The position numbers were made by a program, and so were the translations under genes. A DNA stretch of 64,000 bases from JASLBX01 sp035762665 (GTDB lineage: Bacteria > Actinomycetota > Actinomycetes > Jiangellales > Jiangellaceae): contig DASTNZ010000235.1 of the NCBI GenBank assembly GCA_035762665.1, positions 124,001-188,000 of the forward strand, in the 5' to 3' direction. The notes below the pieces were generated by a model. That model saw only the letters and a list, made by a program, of their open reading frames with translations. It did not search any database and was not told where the DNA came from. This document shows positions 34,989 through 43,446 of the stretch, in pieces; the first letter of the stretch is position 1, and each line of letters opens with the position of its first letter.

Positions 34989-35359
34989 CAAGCCCGCCCT
35001 ACGAGGATGATCGCGATGATCAAGCCATAGATCGCGATGCCTTCAGCGAGCCCGACGATCACCATCGAGCGGCCGAACATCTCCGGTCGCTCGCTCATCG
35101 CCGCGAGCGCCGCCGCGCCGGTGTACGCGACCGCTATCGCGGCGCCGATGGACGAACCTGCCACCGCGATCGCCGCCGCGATGAGGGCAGTCCCGTTCGT
35201 TTCCTGCGCCGCCTCGGTTTCTTGGGCCACCATCGCAGCCTCAGCCGGGAAGGCCATGACCACGATGGTCACGAGTACAGCGAGGCCGATCACGAACAGC
35301 GCCGCGTTTCCGACGAGCAATGCTCGCCGCACTGCGGGTCGTGCCAGCCACCGTCTCAT
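34988..35359 (-). CDS. ntpK: V/A-type ATPase subunit K (c-ring)
   Basis: 123-residue membrane rotor subunit. A signal-like membrane helix (about 11-36) precedes two hairpin helices: TALIAAAIAVAGSSIGAAIAVAYTGAAALAA (56-86) and MVIVGLAEGIAIYGLIIAIILVG (99-121), with the ion-binding Glu106. The first hairpin helix has no Gln or Pro at the site typical of Na-binding rings, so proton use is slightly favoured, but this is inference. ATG 35359 overlaps subunit I (ATGA) and has AGGAGG 8 bp upstream. Confidence 0.92.
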   Translation of the reverse strand: MRRWLARPAVRRALLVGNAALFVIGLAVLVTIVVMAFPAEAAMVAQETEAAQETNGTALIAAAIAVAGSSIGAAIAVAYTGAAALAAMSERPEMFGRSMVIVGLAEGIAIYGLIIAIILVGRA

Positions 35360-36651
35360 GCGGTTACCTCCTGGTTGTCGGGTGTTGGTGCAGAACCTCG
35401 AGCCGGTAGGACCCAGGGGCGGAACGGTCGGCCCTCGGTGTCGAAGACTCGGGAGAACAACTCGTAGTACTCGAGGCGAAGCGCCTGGATACCTGCCACC
35501 AGCGCTTCGAGAGTGAGGGCGACCGCGTTGCCGACCAGGAAAAGGGCCACAGCAGCGACCGCCGACAAGCCGGGCCCCCAGAGCGCGGTCGTGCCTTGCC
35601 ACACGACCGCGCTCAACGCGGCGTGGGTCAGCCCGAATGCCGCTAGCCGGGCGAATGACACCAGATTCGAACCCACTCGAACGATCAGGTCGAACAGCTC
35701 AACCGAGGCCTGAACCGCGCCTGCCGCGCCGCCGCCGGCGGTCGCCAGCAGGCCGACGAAGGCCAGCACGGAGGCCACCACCGCGAGGCCTACACCAAGC
35801 GCCACGAGACTGTCGGTACCCAGGTAGATCCCGGCCGCGAGCAGTCCCAGGGCGAGAAACAGCAAGCTGCCGGCAATGCCGGACCGGGCGTACAGCGCGT
35901 AGACCCACCCGCCTTCGCGAACCCGGTTGACGGTGCCGAGCACGTAGGCGCCGGCGAGCAGGAAAGCGCCTACAGCAACTGCCGCGCCCAACAGTGGCAC
36001 CGGCTCTTCCAACGGCGCCAACCAGACAACGGGGATCACCCCGGTCGGACCGAAGAACTCGCCGTACAGCACTCCGAAGCAGGCCGCCGTCACCCCAGCA
36101 CCAGCGAGGAACGGCCAGACTCGCTGGACCTTCGCCAGGCGGCGGAGCCGCCCGCTTCGAAGCAGCCAGGCGGCAACCAGGATCAGTAGCCCGTGGCCGA
36201 GATCGCCGAACATCATTCCGAACATGACGACGTAGGCCAGCCCGGCCACGAAAGTGGGGTCGACATCCGCGTACGGCACCGTGGCGTACCCCTGGACCAG
36301 CGGATCGAATGCGCGCCCGCGGCGCTGCCGCTCGAGCAGGGTGGGTGGCTGAATGCCGCGTGGCGGTGGGAGCGGAACGGCGGCCGCTCCCATGGGCGCC
36401 AGCCGGTCGGTGAGCTGGAGTAGCGCCGGGGTCGGCACCCACCCCGCGAGCGCGCCTACCGGGCCTCGGGTCACCGCTTGGGCCATCCGTCGCTTCAGCT
36501 CGGCATCGCGGGTCGGTTCGACGTCCGGTGGTTCGAGTTCGACCACGGCGGCATCACCTATGCGCTCCAGCATGGCCTCGAGGTCGGCCGCAGGTGCCAC
36601 TAGAGCGATCCGCTGCATACGGACCGGCTGGAGTCCCTCACGCCACGACAT
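35356..36651 (-). CDS. ntpI: V/A-type ATPase subunit I (a-subunit), short form
   Basis: 431-residue stator membrane subunit that forms the ion half-channels. The N-terminal cytoplasmic part (1-150: MQRIALVAPAADLEAMLERIGDAAVVELE, then AGWVPTPALLQLTDRLA, FDPLVQGYATVPYADVDPTF) is strongly shortened; the family is usually 600-660 residues. The membrane domain has about seven helices with GLAYVVMFGMMFGDLGHGLLILV and the channel Arg region SNLVSFARLAAFGLTHAALS. The start at ATG 36651 overlaps subunit C by 14 bp. Confidence 0.93.
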   Translation of the reverse strand: MSWREGLQPVRMQRIALVAPAADLEAMLERIGDAAVVELEPPDVEPTRDAELKRRMAQAVTRGPVGALAGWVPTPALLQLTDRLAPMGAAAVPLPPPRGIQPPTLLERQRRGRAFDPLVQGYATVPYADVDPTFVAGLAYVVMFGMMFGDLGHGLLILVAAWLLRSGRLRRLAKVQRVWPFLAGAGVTAACFGVLYGEFFGPTGVIPVVWLAPLEEPVPLLGAAVAVGAFLLAGAYVLGTVNRVREGGWVYALYARSGIAGSLLFLALGLLAAGIYLGTDSLVALGVGLAVVASVLAFVGLLATAGGGAAGAVQASVELFDLIVRVGSNLVSFARLAAFGLTHAALSAVVWQGTTALWGPGLSAVAAVALFLVGNAVALTLEALVAGIQALRLEYYELFSRVFDTEGRPFRPWVLPARGSAPTPDNQEVTA

Positions 36652-37567
36652 CGAGCACCTCACTCGGGCCACTGCCACCCGCCGCGCAGGCCAGCGCCGC
36701 GCGCAACCGCCAACCGTCGACGGCGAGCACGGCGAGCGCACCTACTACGGGGGCCGGCCCAGGATGTGCCGTCCGAAGCATCCGGAATCCGTCGGACTCG
36801 ATCTGTGCCCGCAACCGAACCTCTGCCTGCCACAGCTGACGTGGATCGTCGACGCCGGCGATCGCCCACCGGGCAGTGGCCGGCAGGGCCGCATGCAGAT
36901 CGGCGAGTGACCTTGCCGCCACCCACCGCCAGCCGATCAGTGGTGTCGCCGCCCGGACCAGCGACTCCGGTGGCTCCTGGGCAAATGCGATGGTCCGCGA
37001 GATCAGCAGCGCGGCACCGCCTGCCACCCACCGCTGCACCCGGTCCAACCCAGCAGACGCGGCCGCCACCATGCGTAACCATGCGATGAGCAGGGCGTCA
37101 TGCAACCCGGTGGCAGTCATCGCACCAGGGTCTCCCCACGGCGAGGCCGCCAGTTCGCGGCGCAGCTCGTCCAGCGAGGACGTGGCGGCCAGCCGCGGCC
37201 ACGACATCGCCAAGGTGCCGAGGGTGAACACGGTTGGGGCCGGCTGCCCGGTCAACCGGGTCCGGTGCGCTTCGATGTTGGCCCGCTCGAACCGGGCGGC
37301 CAACGCACGGGCCAGCGGCGTGCCGGCGGCCGGCAGCCACCCCGCCAGAACCCGAAGCTCCCACAGCTGCTCGGCGCGGATGCCGTGCTCCACGTCACGC
37401 AGCGACGTACCCGCCGCGGCAACCTGCTCGAAGGCCGTTCCCTCAAGCAGCGCAAGGCCGGCATCCAGGCTGGATGCTCCCGCCACCCGCCGGGCCAGCA
37501 CCGGTCCGACGCGGCGCCTGGCCATGGCCCTCGCGCGCACCGTGGCGGCCACCCAGCCGGCGGTCAT
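36638..37567 (-). CDS. ntpC: V/A-type ATPase subunit C (AC39/d-like)
   Basis: 309-residue all-helical protein of the V-ATPase d/C family, which links the rotor shaft to the membrane ring. Weakly conserved; landmarks are WVAATVRARAMARRRVGP near the start, three repeated helical lobes, and the final WQAEVRLRAQIESDGFRMLRTAHPGPAPVVGALAVLAVDGWRLRAAL, typical of the family end. TGATG overlap with the preceding subunit fixes ATG 37567. Confidence 0.85.
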   Translation of the reverse strand: MTAGWVAATVRARAMARRRVGPVLARRVAGASSLDAGLALLEGTAFEQVAAAGTSLRDVEHGIRAEQLWELRVLAGWLPAAGTPLARALAARFERANIEAHRTRLTGQPAPTVFTLGTLAMSWPRLAATSSLDELRRELAASPWGDPGAMTATGLHDALLIAWLRMVAAASAGLDRVQRWVAGGAALLISRTIAFAQEPPESLVRAATPLIGWRWVAARSLADLHAALPATARWAIAGVDDPRQLWQAEVRLRAQIESDGFRMLRTAHPGPAPVVGALAVLAVDGWRLRAALACAAGGSGPSEVLDVVA

Positions 37568-38016
37568 CAGTCCACCCCTGGCCGCTCAGTCTCGGCGGCA
37601 ATGCTGGCGCGGAGGTTCGCCATGACCACCTCGATCAGCTCCACCAGCCTTCGATCGCCGTCCACACGCAAGCGCGTTGCCGTCTCCCGCGCCCTTTCAA
37701 GCAGGGCGTCCGCGGCCGCGTCTCCTGAGCGGTGGATCTTCGCCGCAGCCGCGGCCCGCTCGGCGGGCGCCCGCGACGAGGCGTCGGCGACCAAGGCTTC
37801 CGCCTCGTGCCGCGCGCGGGCGATCTCGTCAGTGGCCGCTCGCTCCGCCGACGACCGGATCGCGGCGCACTCGGCCACCACTGCCTCCAAAGCTTCGAAG
37901 ACTGGCGCCAGCTCCGCCGCTGCCGCGTCCTCCTCCTCGGCCGGTACCGCGACGGGTGCGGCCCCGCCCGGCGCGCCGGCCGGGCGAAGCCGTTGCAGCA
38001 GGTCGGATAACGCCAT
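37567..38016 (-). CDS. V/A-type ATPase subunit G/H-like (peripheral stalk)
   Basis: 149-residue protein, mostly one long Ala/Glu/Arg coiled coil (about 30-135: FEALEAVVAECAAIRSSAERAATDEIARARHEAEALVADA and onward) after a short N-terminal segment (ALSDLLQRLRP). First gene of the ATPase operon, where other V/A-type operons encode the G/H stalk chain that pairs with E. Start ATG 38016 with GGGG upstream; GTG 3 bp earlier is possible. Called by layout and position, not by clear similarity. Confidence 0.72.
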   Translation of the reverse strand: MALSDLLQRLRPAGAPGGAAPVAVPAEEEDAAAAELAPVFEALEAVVAECAAIRSSAERAATDEIARARHEAEALVADASSRAPAERAAAAAKIHRSGDAAADALLERARETATRLRVDGDRRLVELIEVVMANLRASIAAETERPGVD

Positions 38017-38079
38017 CACATCCCCAGGCGTCTGCGTCCAGTTGAATCCACCATGCGCGCCGCGGCGTTGAGCACCGTA

Positions 38080-38114
38080 GGCCCAAAGGTCCCCGCAACC
38101 AGGACCTTTCGCCC
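38080..38114. promoter_or_regulatory. DosR-like tandem boxes, V/A-ATPase and CBS-BON promoter
   Basis: Minus strand 38093-38080 reads GGGACCTTTGGGCC (10/14 to the DosR core) and the plus strand AGGACCTTTCGCCC at 38101-38114 (9/14). Starts are 21 bp apart. The first is 63 bp from the ATPase operon start (38016). A third partial match, GCCGAAGGTCCT at 38179-38190, lies 85 bp from the CBS-BON start. Confidence 0.6.
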
Positions 38115-38275
38115 TCGCACCGTCCCGGCACCTGGTGCCGACGGAGGAATCACCTCGACCCTCTCAGGGGAAGCGGCTGCCGAAGGTCCTGGGCTAGCGG
38201 GGCCATTTCCTCTGCAGCGCATCGACCTGCGCGCGTACGTTCCGGGTAAGCAGAAAGTCGGCGCGGAGGTGGACC

Positions 38276-38956
38276 ATGCGTAGGCGCAAGACCGTCGCCG
38301 ACGTCATGACGAGGGACGTCGTGAGCGTCGGTCCGGGCACTCCATTCAAGCAAATCGTTCATATCGTCTCCGAGCGCAACATCCGGTCCGTCCCTGTCAC
38401 AGGTGAGGACGGCCGCGTCCTCGGGTTGGTGTCAGTGACAGACCTACTCCGCAAGGAGGAGTACCAGGCCGAACCCCGCCCCCCGTGGTACCGCAGGCTG
38501 TGGCATCGCGGTGACGCGGTCAAGGCTCAGGGCCGCATCGCTGCCGAGCTGATGACGTCGCCGGCGGTGACCACAAGATCCGAGGCTCTCGTCGTTGAGG
38601 CCGCCAGAGCAATGGCCGCGCACCAGGTCACACGTCTGGTCGTGGTCGATGAAGAGGGGCGGCTCGCCGGCATCGTCAGCCGCGGAGACCTGCTCCGTGT
38701 GTTCCTGCGTTCGGACGAAGAGATCCGCGAGGCGACGCTACAGGAGATCGTTCCCTACGCGATCTGGGCCGACCCGCACGAGATTGACGTGTCCGTCCGT
38801 GACGGTGTCGTGACGTTGAGTGGACGGGTCGAGCGCAAGAGCTACGTTCCGATCGCGGTTGGCCTGGTGTGGGGGATCGACGGCGTCGTCGACGTGGTCG
38901 ACAACCTGCGCTACGTATACGAGCACGCTCCACCGACGGTCCCAGCGGATCTCTAG
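38276..38956 (+). CDS. CBS-domain pair plus BON domain protein
   Basis: 226-residue protein. Two CBS motifs (VADVMTRDVVSVGPGTPFKQIVHIV, about 6-62; IAAELMTSPAVTTRSEALVVEAARAM, about 85-145) are followed by a BON domain (about 150-215: LQEIVPYAIWADPHEIDVSVRDGVVTLSGRVERKSY ... GIDGVVDVVDNLRY). CBS pairs bind adenine nucleotides; BON domains bind phospholipid or sugar ligands and act in osmoprotection. No signal peptide, so cytoplasmic. Function unknown, common in actinobacterial stress islands. Confidence 0.92.
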   Translation: MRRRKTVADVMTRDVVSVGPGTPFKQIVHIVSERNIRSVPVTGEDGRVLGLVSVTDLLRKEEYQAEPRPPWYRRLWHRGDAVKAQGRIAAELMTSPAVTTRSEALVVEAARAMAAHQVTRLVVVDEEGRLAGIVSRGDLLRVFLRSDEEIREATLQEIVPYAIWADPHEIDVSVRDGVVTLSGRVERKSYVPIAVGLVWGIDGVVDVVDNLRYVYEHAPPTVPADL

Positions 38957-39099
38957 ATGCACCGGTTCGGCAGACACGGCTCAGTGACGCTTCGCTGTCA
39001 AGGACGTTGTGCTGGCCCGTTGAGGGCTTCCTGCACTGGCGAGTGCTGCGACGGGCGAGCAGTGTGGGTGGTGAGAACACGCTGAGGAGGCATGTCGCC

Positions 39100-39591
39100 A
39101 TGAGGATCGAGTACTTCCACGCCTCGAAGTACGGTAACGGCGCCGCGGTGGCGGACGAGTTCACCAGGCTGATGGCAGCCAAGGGGGTAACTGTCAACGT
39201 CCACCACATCCGGGACGTGAGCCCGAAGCAACTGCCGGCAGCCGATTTGTATCTGTTCAGCTCGCCTGGGCGGATGGGCAAACCCATCGGCAGAATGCGC
39301 CGCTTCCTGGCGAAGTTGGCCCTGCCCGCTGGCACCCAGTACGCCATTCTGACCACAGAGGCGGCACCGCAGCCGGACAAGAAGACCGGGCGGATGCCGA
39401 CCGAGGAGGAGATGGCCAGGTGGCAGCGCGTCATCCCGATCATGAACGAGGTGCTGGAAGGCAAGGGCCTGGTCAAGATCACGGAGGGCAAGGTCCTCGT
39501 GACCGCGCTCAAGGGGCCGCTGGAGGAGGGCTGGCAGCAGAAGGTGGCAGCCTTCGCGAGCCGGATCCCGGTCGGCGCACGGGTCGAATAG
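39100..39591 (+). CDS. Flavodoxin-like protein
   Basis: 163-residue flavodoxin-fold protein: RIEYFHASKYGNGAAVADEF (an FMN-loop position, but with the S/T of the usual TGxT replaced by HASKYGNG), YLFSSPGRMGKPIGRMRRFL and AILTTEAAPQPDKKTGRMP. Similar proteins are annotated flavodoxin or protoporphyrinogen oxidase-like. GAGGAGG lies 11 bp before ATG 39100; the longer frame starting at 38869 overlaps the CBS-BON gene and is rejected. Confidence 0.8.
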   Translation: MRIEYFHASKYGNGAAVADEFTRLMAAKGVTVNVHHIRDVSPKQLPAADLYLFSSPGRMGKPIGRMRRFLAKLALPAGTQYAILTTEAAPQPDKKTGRMPTEEEMARWQRVIPIMNEVLEGKGLVKITEGKVLVTALKGPLEEGWQQKVAAFASRIPVGARVE

Positions 39592-39640
39592 CAGTTCCGC
39601 GGACACATTCGCCCGACCCGGCACGTGGCGCTCCTCGTGC

Positions 39641-39677
39641 ATGGCGTTTGCCCTAGGGCCGGTAGGACCTTGGTCTC
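39641..39677. promoter_or_regulatory. DosR-like box(es) upstream of acetyl-CoA synthetase-like gene
   Basis: AGGACCTTGGTCTC at 39664-39677 matches the DosR core at 10 of 14 positions. A weak partner, ATGGCGTTTGCCCT at 39641-39654 (7/14), starts 23 bp upstream. The strong box is 60 bp before the ATG at 39738. Confidence 0.5.
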
Positions 39678-39678
39678 T

Positions 39679-39698
39679 AGCCCCGCTATGGGCTTTTT
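39679..39698 (+). terminator. Short hairpin with U-tract
   Basis: AGCCC-CGCTAT-GGGCT followed by TTTT resembles a small intrinsic terminator. It lies 88 bp after the flavodoxin-like gene but also just downstream of the DosR-like box, within the probable leader of the next gene, so it may be a leader hairpin instead. Confidence 0.35.
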
Positions 39699-39737
39699 GT
39701 GAGCCTGATGGTGTGGGCTCCTCATCGGAGGATAGAT

Positions 39738-41498
39738 ATGAACTGGGCGCCAATCCGTAAGAGCGATACACCAAGCGTTGAGCCGAACCTGATCGACTAC
39801 GCACGCGTCCGCCGGGAGTTCTCCTGGGACGCAGCCCGTGAAAAGCTCGCCGGCCTTCCCGGTGGACGCGGTTTGAACATCGCCTATGAGGCGGTTGACC
39901 GGCACGCGGACGGCCCACTGGCGGACAAAGTCGCATTACGTTTCCGCGACCGTCACGGTGAGTTCACCGAGCTGACCTACCGCGGCCTGACGCAACAGAC
40001 CAACCGGTTCGCCAACGTGCTGCGCTCGCTGGACGTCGGCCCCTCCGACCGAGTCTTCTCCCTGCTGGGCCGCGTCCCTGAGCTGTACGTTGCCGCCCTC
40101 GGCACAGTCAAGAACAAGAGTGTCTTCGCGCCGCTGTTTCCGGCCTTCGGTCCGGAGCCGGTACAGACCCGGCTGGCATTGGGCGACGCGACGGTACTGG
40201 TCACCACGCCAGAGCTCTACAAGCGCCGGGTCGCGGCCGCGAGGGAGAAGCTGCCGAGCCTTCGCCACATCCTGCTCGTCGGCGACACCGACCATGACGA
40301 CAGCCTTCGAGCGGCGTTGGCCGAGGCTGACGACACCTTCGAGATCCCGCCGACCGAGCCGGGCGACATGGCGTTGCTGCATTTCACCAGCGGCACGACG
40401 GGCACTCCAAAGGGCGCGGTGCACGTCCACGAGGCGGTGATCGCCCATCACGCCACCTCCGCGTTCGCGCTCGACCTGCACCCCGACGACATCTTCTGGT
40501 GCACGGCCGACCCCGGGTGGGTGACCGGTACCTCCTATGGCATCATCGCCCCGCTCACGCACGGCTGCACGGTGATCGTCGACGCCGGCGAGTTCGACGC
40601 TCGTGCCTGGTACCAACTGCTCCAGGACCAGCACGTCACGGTCTGGTACACCGCGCCCACGGCGCTGCGCATGCTGATGCGGCCCGGCACGGATCTGGTC
40701 AGGCAGTACGACCTGTCCAGCCTGCGGTACATCGCCAGCGTGGGCGAGCCGCTGAATCCTGAGGTCGTCGTGTGGGGCCAGAAGACGTACGGGCTGCCGA
40801 TCCACGACAACTGGTGGCAGACCGAAACCGGGGCGATCATGATCAGCAACTACGCCGCGGTTGAGGTCCGGCCGGGCTCGATGGGCCTGCCGATGCCGGG
40901 CGTCGAGGCCACCATCCTCGCCCAAGGCGAGAACGGCCGGGCCGCAGTCACGGCCGGCGAGGTGAAAGAGATCAACGAACCGAACGTCACTGGCGAATTA
41001 GCGCTCCGACCGGGTTGGCCGTCGATGTTCCGCGGTTACATCCACGAGGAAAGCCGGTACGCGAAGTGCTTCGCCGGCGGCTGGTACTTGACCGGTGACC
41101 TGGCCCGGCGGGATTCCGACGGCTACTACTGGTTCGTCGGGCGCGCCGACGACGTGATCAAGTCGGCCGGCCATCTGGTCGGCCCGTTCGAGGTCGAAAG
41201 CGCCCTGATGGAGCATGAGGCCGTCGCCGAGGCCGGCGTGATCGGCAAGCCCGACCCGGTCGTCGGTGAAGTCGTCAAGGCCTTCGTGACGCTCCGGCCC
41301 GGCTGGGAGCCGACCGACCCGGTGCGCCTGGAGCTGATCGCGTTCGGCCGCCGCCGGCTTGGCGCGGCGGCTCCGCGCGAGATCGCGTTCGACCAGCACT
41401 TGCCCCATACCCGCAGCGGCAAGGTGATGCGCCGGCTGCTCAAGGCCCGCGAGTTGGGTTTGCCCGAGGGTGACGTCTCGACACTGGAGGGCACGTGA
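39738..41498 (+). CDS. Acetyl-CoA synthetase-like AMP-forming ligase
   Basis: 586-residue ANL-superfamily enzyme that activates a short carboxylate (probably acetate) to acyl-AMP and then acyl-CoA. The P-loop-type motif is LLHFTSGTTGTPKGAVH, with CTADPGWVTGTSYGI and DNWWQTETGAIMISN characteristic of the short acetate group, GDLARRDSDGYYWFVGRADD the hinge, and SGKVMRRLLK holding the catalytic Lys near the C-terminus. Start ATG 39738 with TCGGAGGA upstream. It is first of a five-gene run with a 2-oxoacid dehydrogenase complex, and stops in the E1 start (TGATG). Confidence 0.9.
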   Translation: MNWAPIRKSDTPSVEPNLIDYARVRREFSWDAAREKLAGLPGGRGLNIAYEAVDRHADGPLADKVALRFRDRHGEFTELTYRGLTQQTNRFANVLRSLDVGPSDRVFSLLGRVPELYVAALGTVKNKSVFAPLFPAFGPEPVQTRLALGDATVLVTTPELYKRRVAAAREKLPSLRHILLVGDTDHDDSLRAALAEADDTFEIPPTEPGDMALLHFTSGTTGTPKGAVHVHEAVIAHHATSAFALDLHPDDIFWCTADPGWVTGTSYGIIAPLTHGCTVIVDAGEFDARAWYQLLQDQHVTVWYTAPTALRMLMRPGTDLVRQYDLSSLRYIASVGEPLNPEVVVWGQKTYGLPIHDNWWQTETGAIMISNYAAVEVRPGSMGLPMPGVEATILAQGENGRAAVTAGEVKEINEPNVTGELALRPGWPSMFRGYIHEESRYAKCFAGGWYLTGDLARRDSDGYYWFVGRADDVIKSAGHLVGPFEVESALMEHEAVAEAGVIGKPDPVVGEVVKAFVTLRPGWEPTDPVRLELIAFGRRRLGAAAPREIAFDQHLPHTRSGKVMRRLLKARELGLPEGDVSTLEGT

Positions 41499-42460
41499 TG
41501 AGTGCCAAGCACAGAATGGAGCTGCTCCGCCAGATGCTGCAGATCCGCCGCTTCGAAGAGAGGTGCGCCGAACTCTACAGCGCCACCAAGATTCGCGGGT
41601 TCCTCCACCTGTACGTCGGTGAGGAAGCGGTGGCGACCGGGGTAATCGGCGCCCTTCATCCCGACGAGCCGATTGTGTCCACCTATCGCGAGCACGGCCA
41701 CGCGCTGGCTCGCGGGGTTCCCATGAACGCAATGATGGCGGAGATGTATGGGAGGGCCACGGGCTGCAGTAGGGGCCGAGGCGGGTCCATGCACCTGTTC
41801 GATGCGGACCGGCACTTCTACGGTGGCAACGCCATCGTCGGCGGCGGGCTTCCACTCGCGGTCGGGCTCGCGCTCGCGGACGCGATGCGGGGTTCGCACC
41901 GGGTCACCGCCTGCTTCTTCGGTGATGGTGCGTACGCCGAGGGAGAGTTCCACGAGTCCGTCAACCTGGCCACGCTGTGGCAGCTGCCGGTGTTGTTCGC
42001 GTGTGAGAACAACCACTACGCGATGGGCACCGCGCTGGCCCGTAGCCATGCCCAGACCGATCTGGCGCTGCGCGCGGCGTCCTACGGCCTGCCCGCCTGG
42101 CCGGTCGACGGTATGGACGTGCTGGCCGTCGAGGACGCGGCACGACGCGCCGTCGAAATCATCCGCGCCGGCGGTGGACCGGTATTCCTGGAGTTGCGCA
42201 CATACCGGTTCCGCGCCCATTCCATGTATGACCCCGACCGGTACCGGGACAAGGCCGAGATCGAGGAGTGGAAACGGCGCGATCCCATCGACGCCCTGGT
42301 GGCGCGGATGCGGGCCGACGGCGAGCTTGGCGACGATGATCTCGAGGCCGTCGAGCGAGAGGTGGCCGACGAGCTGGCCCGCGCCGTCGAGGCGGCAGAG
42401 GCCGGCCCGTGGGAGCCGCTGGAGGAATTGACCAGATTCGTCTATTCGGAGCGGTCATGA
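41498..42460 (+). CDS. 2-oxoacid/acetoin dehydrogenase E1 alpha subunit
   Basis: 320-residue TPP-dependent E1 alpha. TPP-binding motif GDGAYAEGEFHESVNLATLWQLPVLFACENN; earlier TYREHGHALARGVPMNAMMAEMYGR and GRGGSMHLFD. These match both the PDH (PdhA) and acetoin (AcoA) subfamilies; the short length and GRGGSMH are common to both, so the substrate is unsettled. It decarboxylates the 2-oxoacid or cleaves acetoin and acylates lipoyl-E2. Start ATG 41498 has GGAGG 7 bp upstream. Confidence 0.92.
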   Translation: MSAKHRMELLRQMLQIRRFEERCAELYSATKIRGFLHLYVGEEAVATGVIGALHPDEPIVSTYREHGHALARGVPMNAMMAEMYGRATGCSRGRGGSMHLFDADRHFYGGNAIVGGGLPLAVGLALADAMRGSHRVTACFFGDGAYAEGEFHESVNLATLWQLPVLFACENNHYAMGTALARSHAQTDLALRAASYGLPAWPVDGMDVLAVEDAARRAVEIIRAGGGPVFLELRTYRFRAHSMYDPDRYRDKAEIEEWKRRDPIDALVARMRADGELGDDDLEAVEREVADELARAVEAAEAGPWEPLEELTRFVYSERS

Positions 42461-43446
42461 CGACCATCGAAACCACGTACCGGGAGGCCATGCGAGCCGC
42501 GATCCGCGACGCCCTGATTCGCGACGATCGGGTGTTCCTCATGGGCGAGGACGTCGGGCGGTACGGTGGCTGCTTCGCGGTCAGCCTTGGGCTACTCGAG
42601 GAGTTCGGACCGCAACGCATCCGCGACACGCCACTTTCCGAGTCGGCGTTCGTGGGCTCAGGAATCGGCGCGGCCCTTGGCGGCATGCGCCCGATCGTCG
42701 AGATCATGACGGTCAACTTCAGCATGCTGGCGCTCGACCAAGTCGTCAACAACGCCGCCACCCTGCTGCACATGTCAGGAGGGCAGCTCAACGTGCCGCT
42801 CGTGATCCGGATGACGACGGGTGCCGGGCGCCAGCTCGCCGCTCAACACTCGCACAGCTTGGAGGGCTGGTACGCGCACATCCCCGGCATCCGGATCGTG
42901 GTCCCGGCCACCCTGGAAGACGCCCGCGGCATGCTCTGGACGGCGCTGGGCGACCCTGATCCGGTGCTGATCTTCGAGCCCGGAGCGCTCTACCCGATGA
43001 AGGGTGAACTCGACGAGTCGGTGCGAGAGGTGGACATCGACCGAGCGGCCGTGCGGCGTCCCGGCCGTGATGCGACCATCATCACCTACGGCGCGACGCT
43101 GCAAACGAGCCTGGCAGCCGCCGATGAGCTCGCCGGCCGAGGAATCGACGTCGAAGTCGTTGACCTGCGTACGCTTCGGCCGCTCGATGACGCCACTCTG
43201 CTCGACTCGGTGACCCGAACCCACCGGGCGGTGGTGGTCGACGAGGGCTGGCGCACCGGCAGCATCTCCGCCGAGATCAGTGCCCGAATTACCGAGCAGG
43301 CGTTCTACGACCTCGATGCACCCGTCGAGCGGGTCTGCTCGGCGGAGGTTCCCATGCCGTATCCCAAGCACCTCGAGGATGCTGCTTTGCCTCAGCAGGC
43401 CGACGTCGTGGCCGCGGTCCAGAGAGCGATCGGCGATGGCGGCTGA
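42457..43446 (+). CDS. 2-oxoacid/acetoin dehydrogenase E1 beta subunit
   Basis: 329-residue E1 beta transketolase-type subunit: TYREAMRAAIRDALIRDDRVFLMGEDVGRYGG at the N-terminus, RIRDTPLSESAFVGSGIGAALGG, MTTGAGRQLAAQHSHSLEGWYAHIPGIRIVVPATLEDARGML and the C-terminal LRPLDDATLLDSV. Pairs with the alpha subunit as an alpha2beta2 heterotetramer. ATG 42457 overlaps its stop (ATGA). A typical length for the family. Confidence 0.94.
   Translation: MTTIETTYREAMRAAIRDALIRDDRVFLMGEDVGRYGGCFAVSLGLLEEFGPQRIRDTPLSESAFVGSGIGAALGGMRPIVEIMTVNFSMLALDQVVNNAATLLHMSGGQLNVPLVIRMTTGAGRQLAAQHSHSLEGWYAHIPGIRIVVPATLEDARGMLWTALGDPDPVLIFEPGALYPMKGELDESVREVDIDRAAVRRPGRDATIITYGATLQTSLAAADELAGRGIDVEVVDLRTLRPLDDATLLDSVTRTHRAVVVDEGWRTGSISAEISARITEQAFYDLDAPVERVCSAEVPMPYPKHLEDAALPQQADVVAAVQRAIGDGG

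Noticed and set aside
38957..39099. DosR-like box between the CBS-BON and flavodoxin-like genes
   Set aside because: No 14-mer reaches the level seen at the other promoters.
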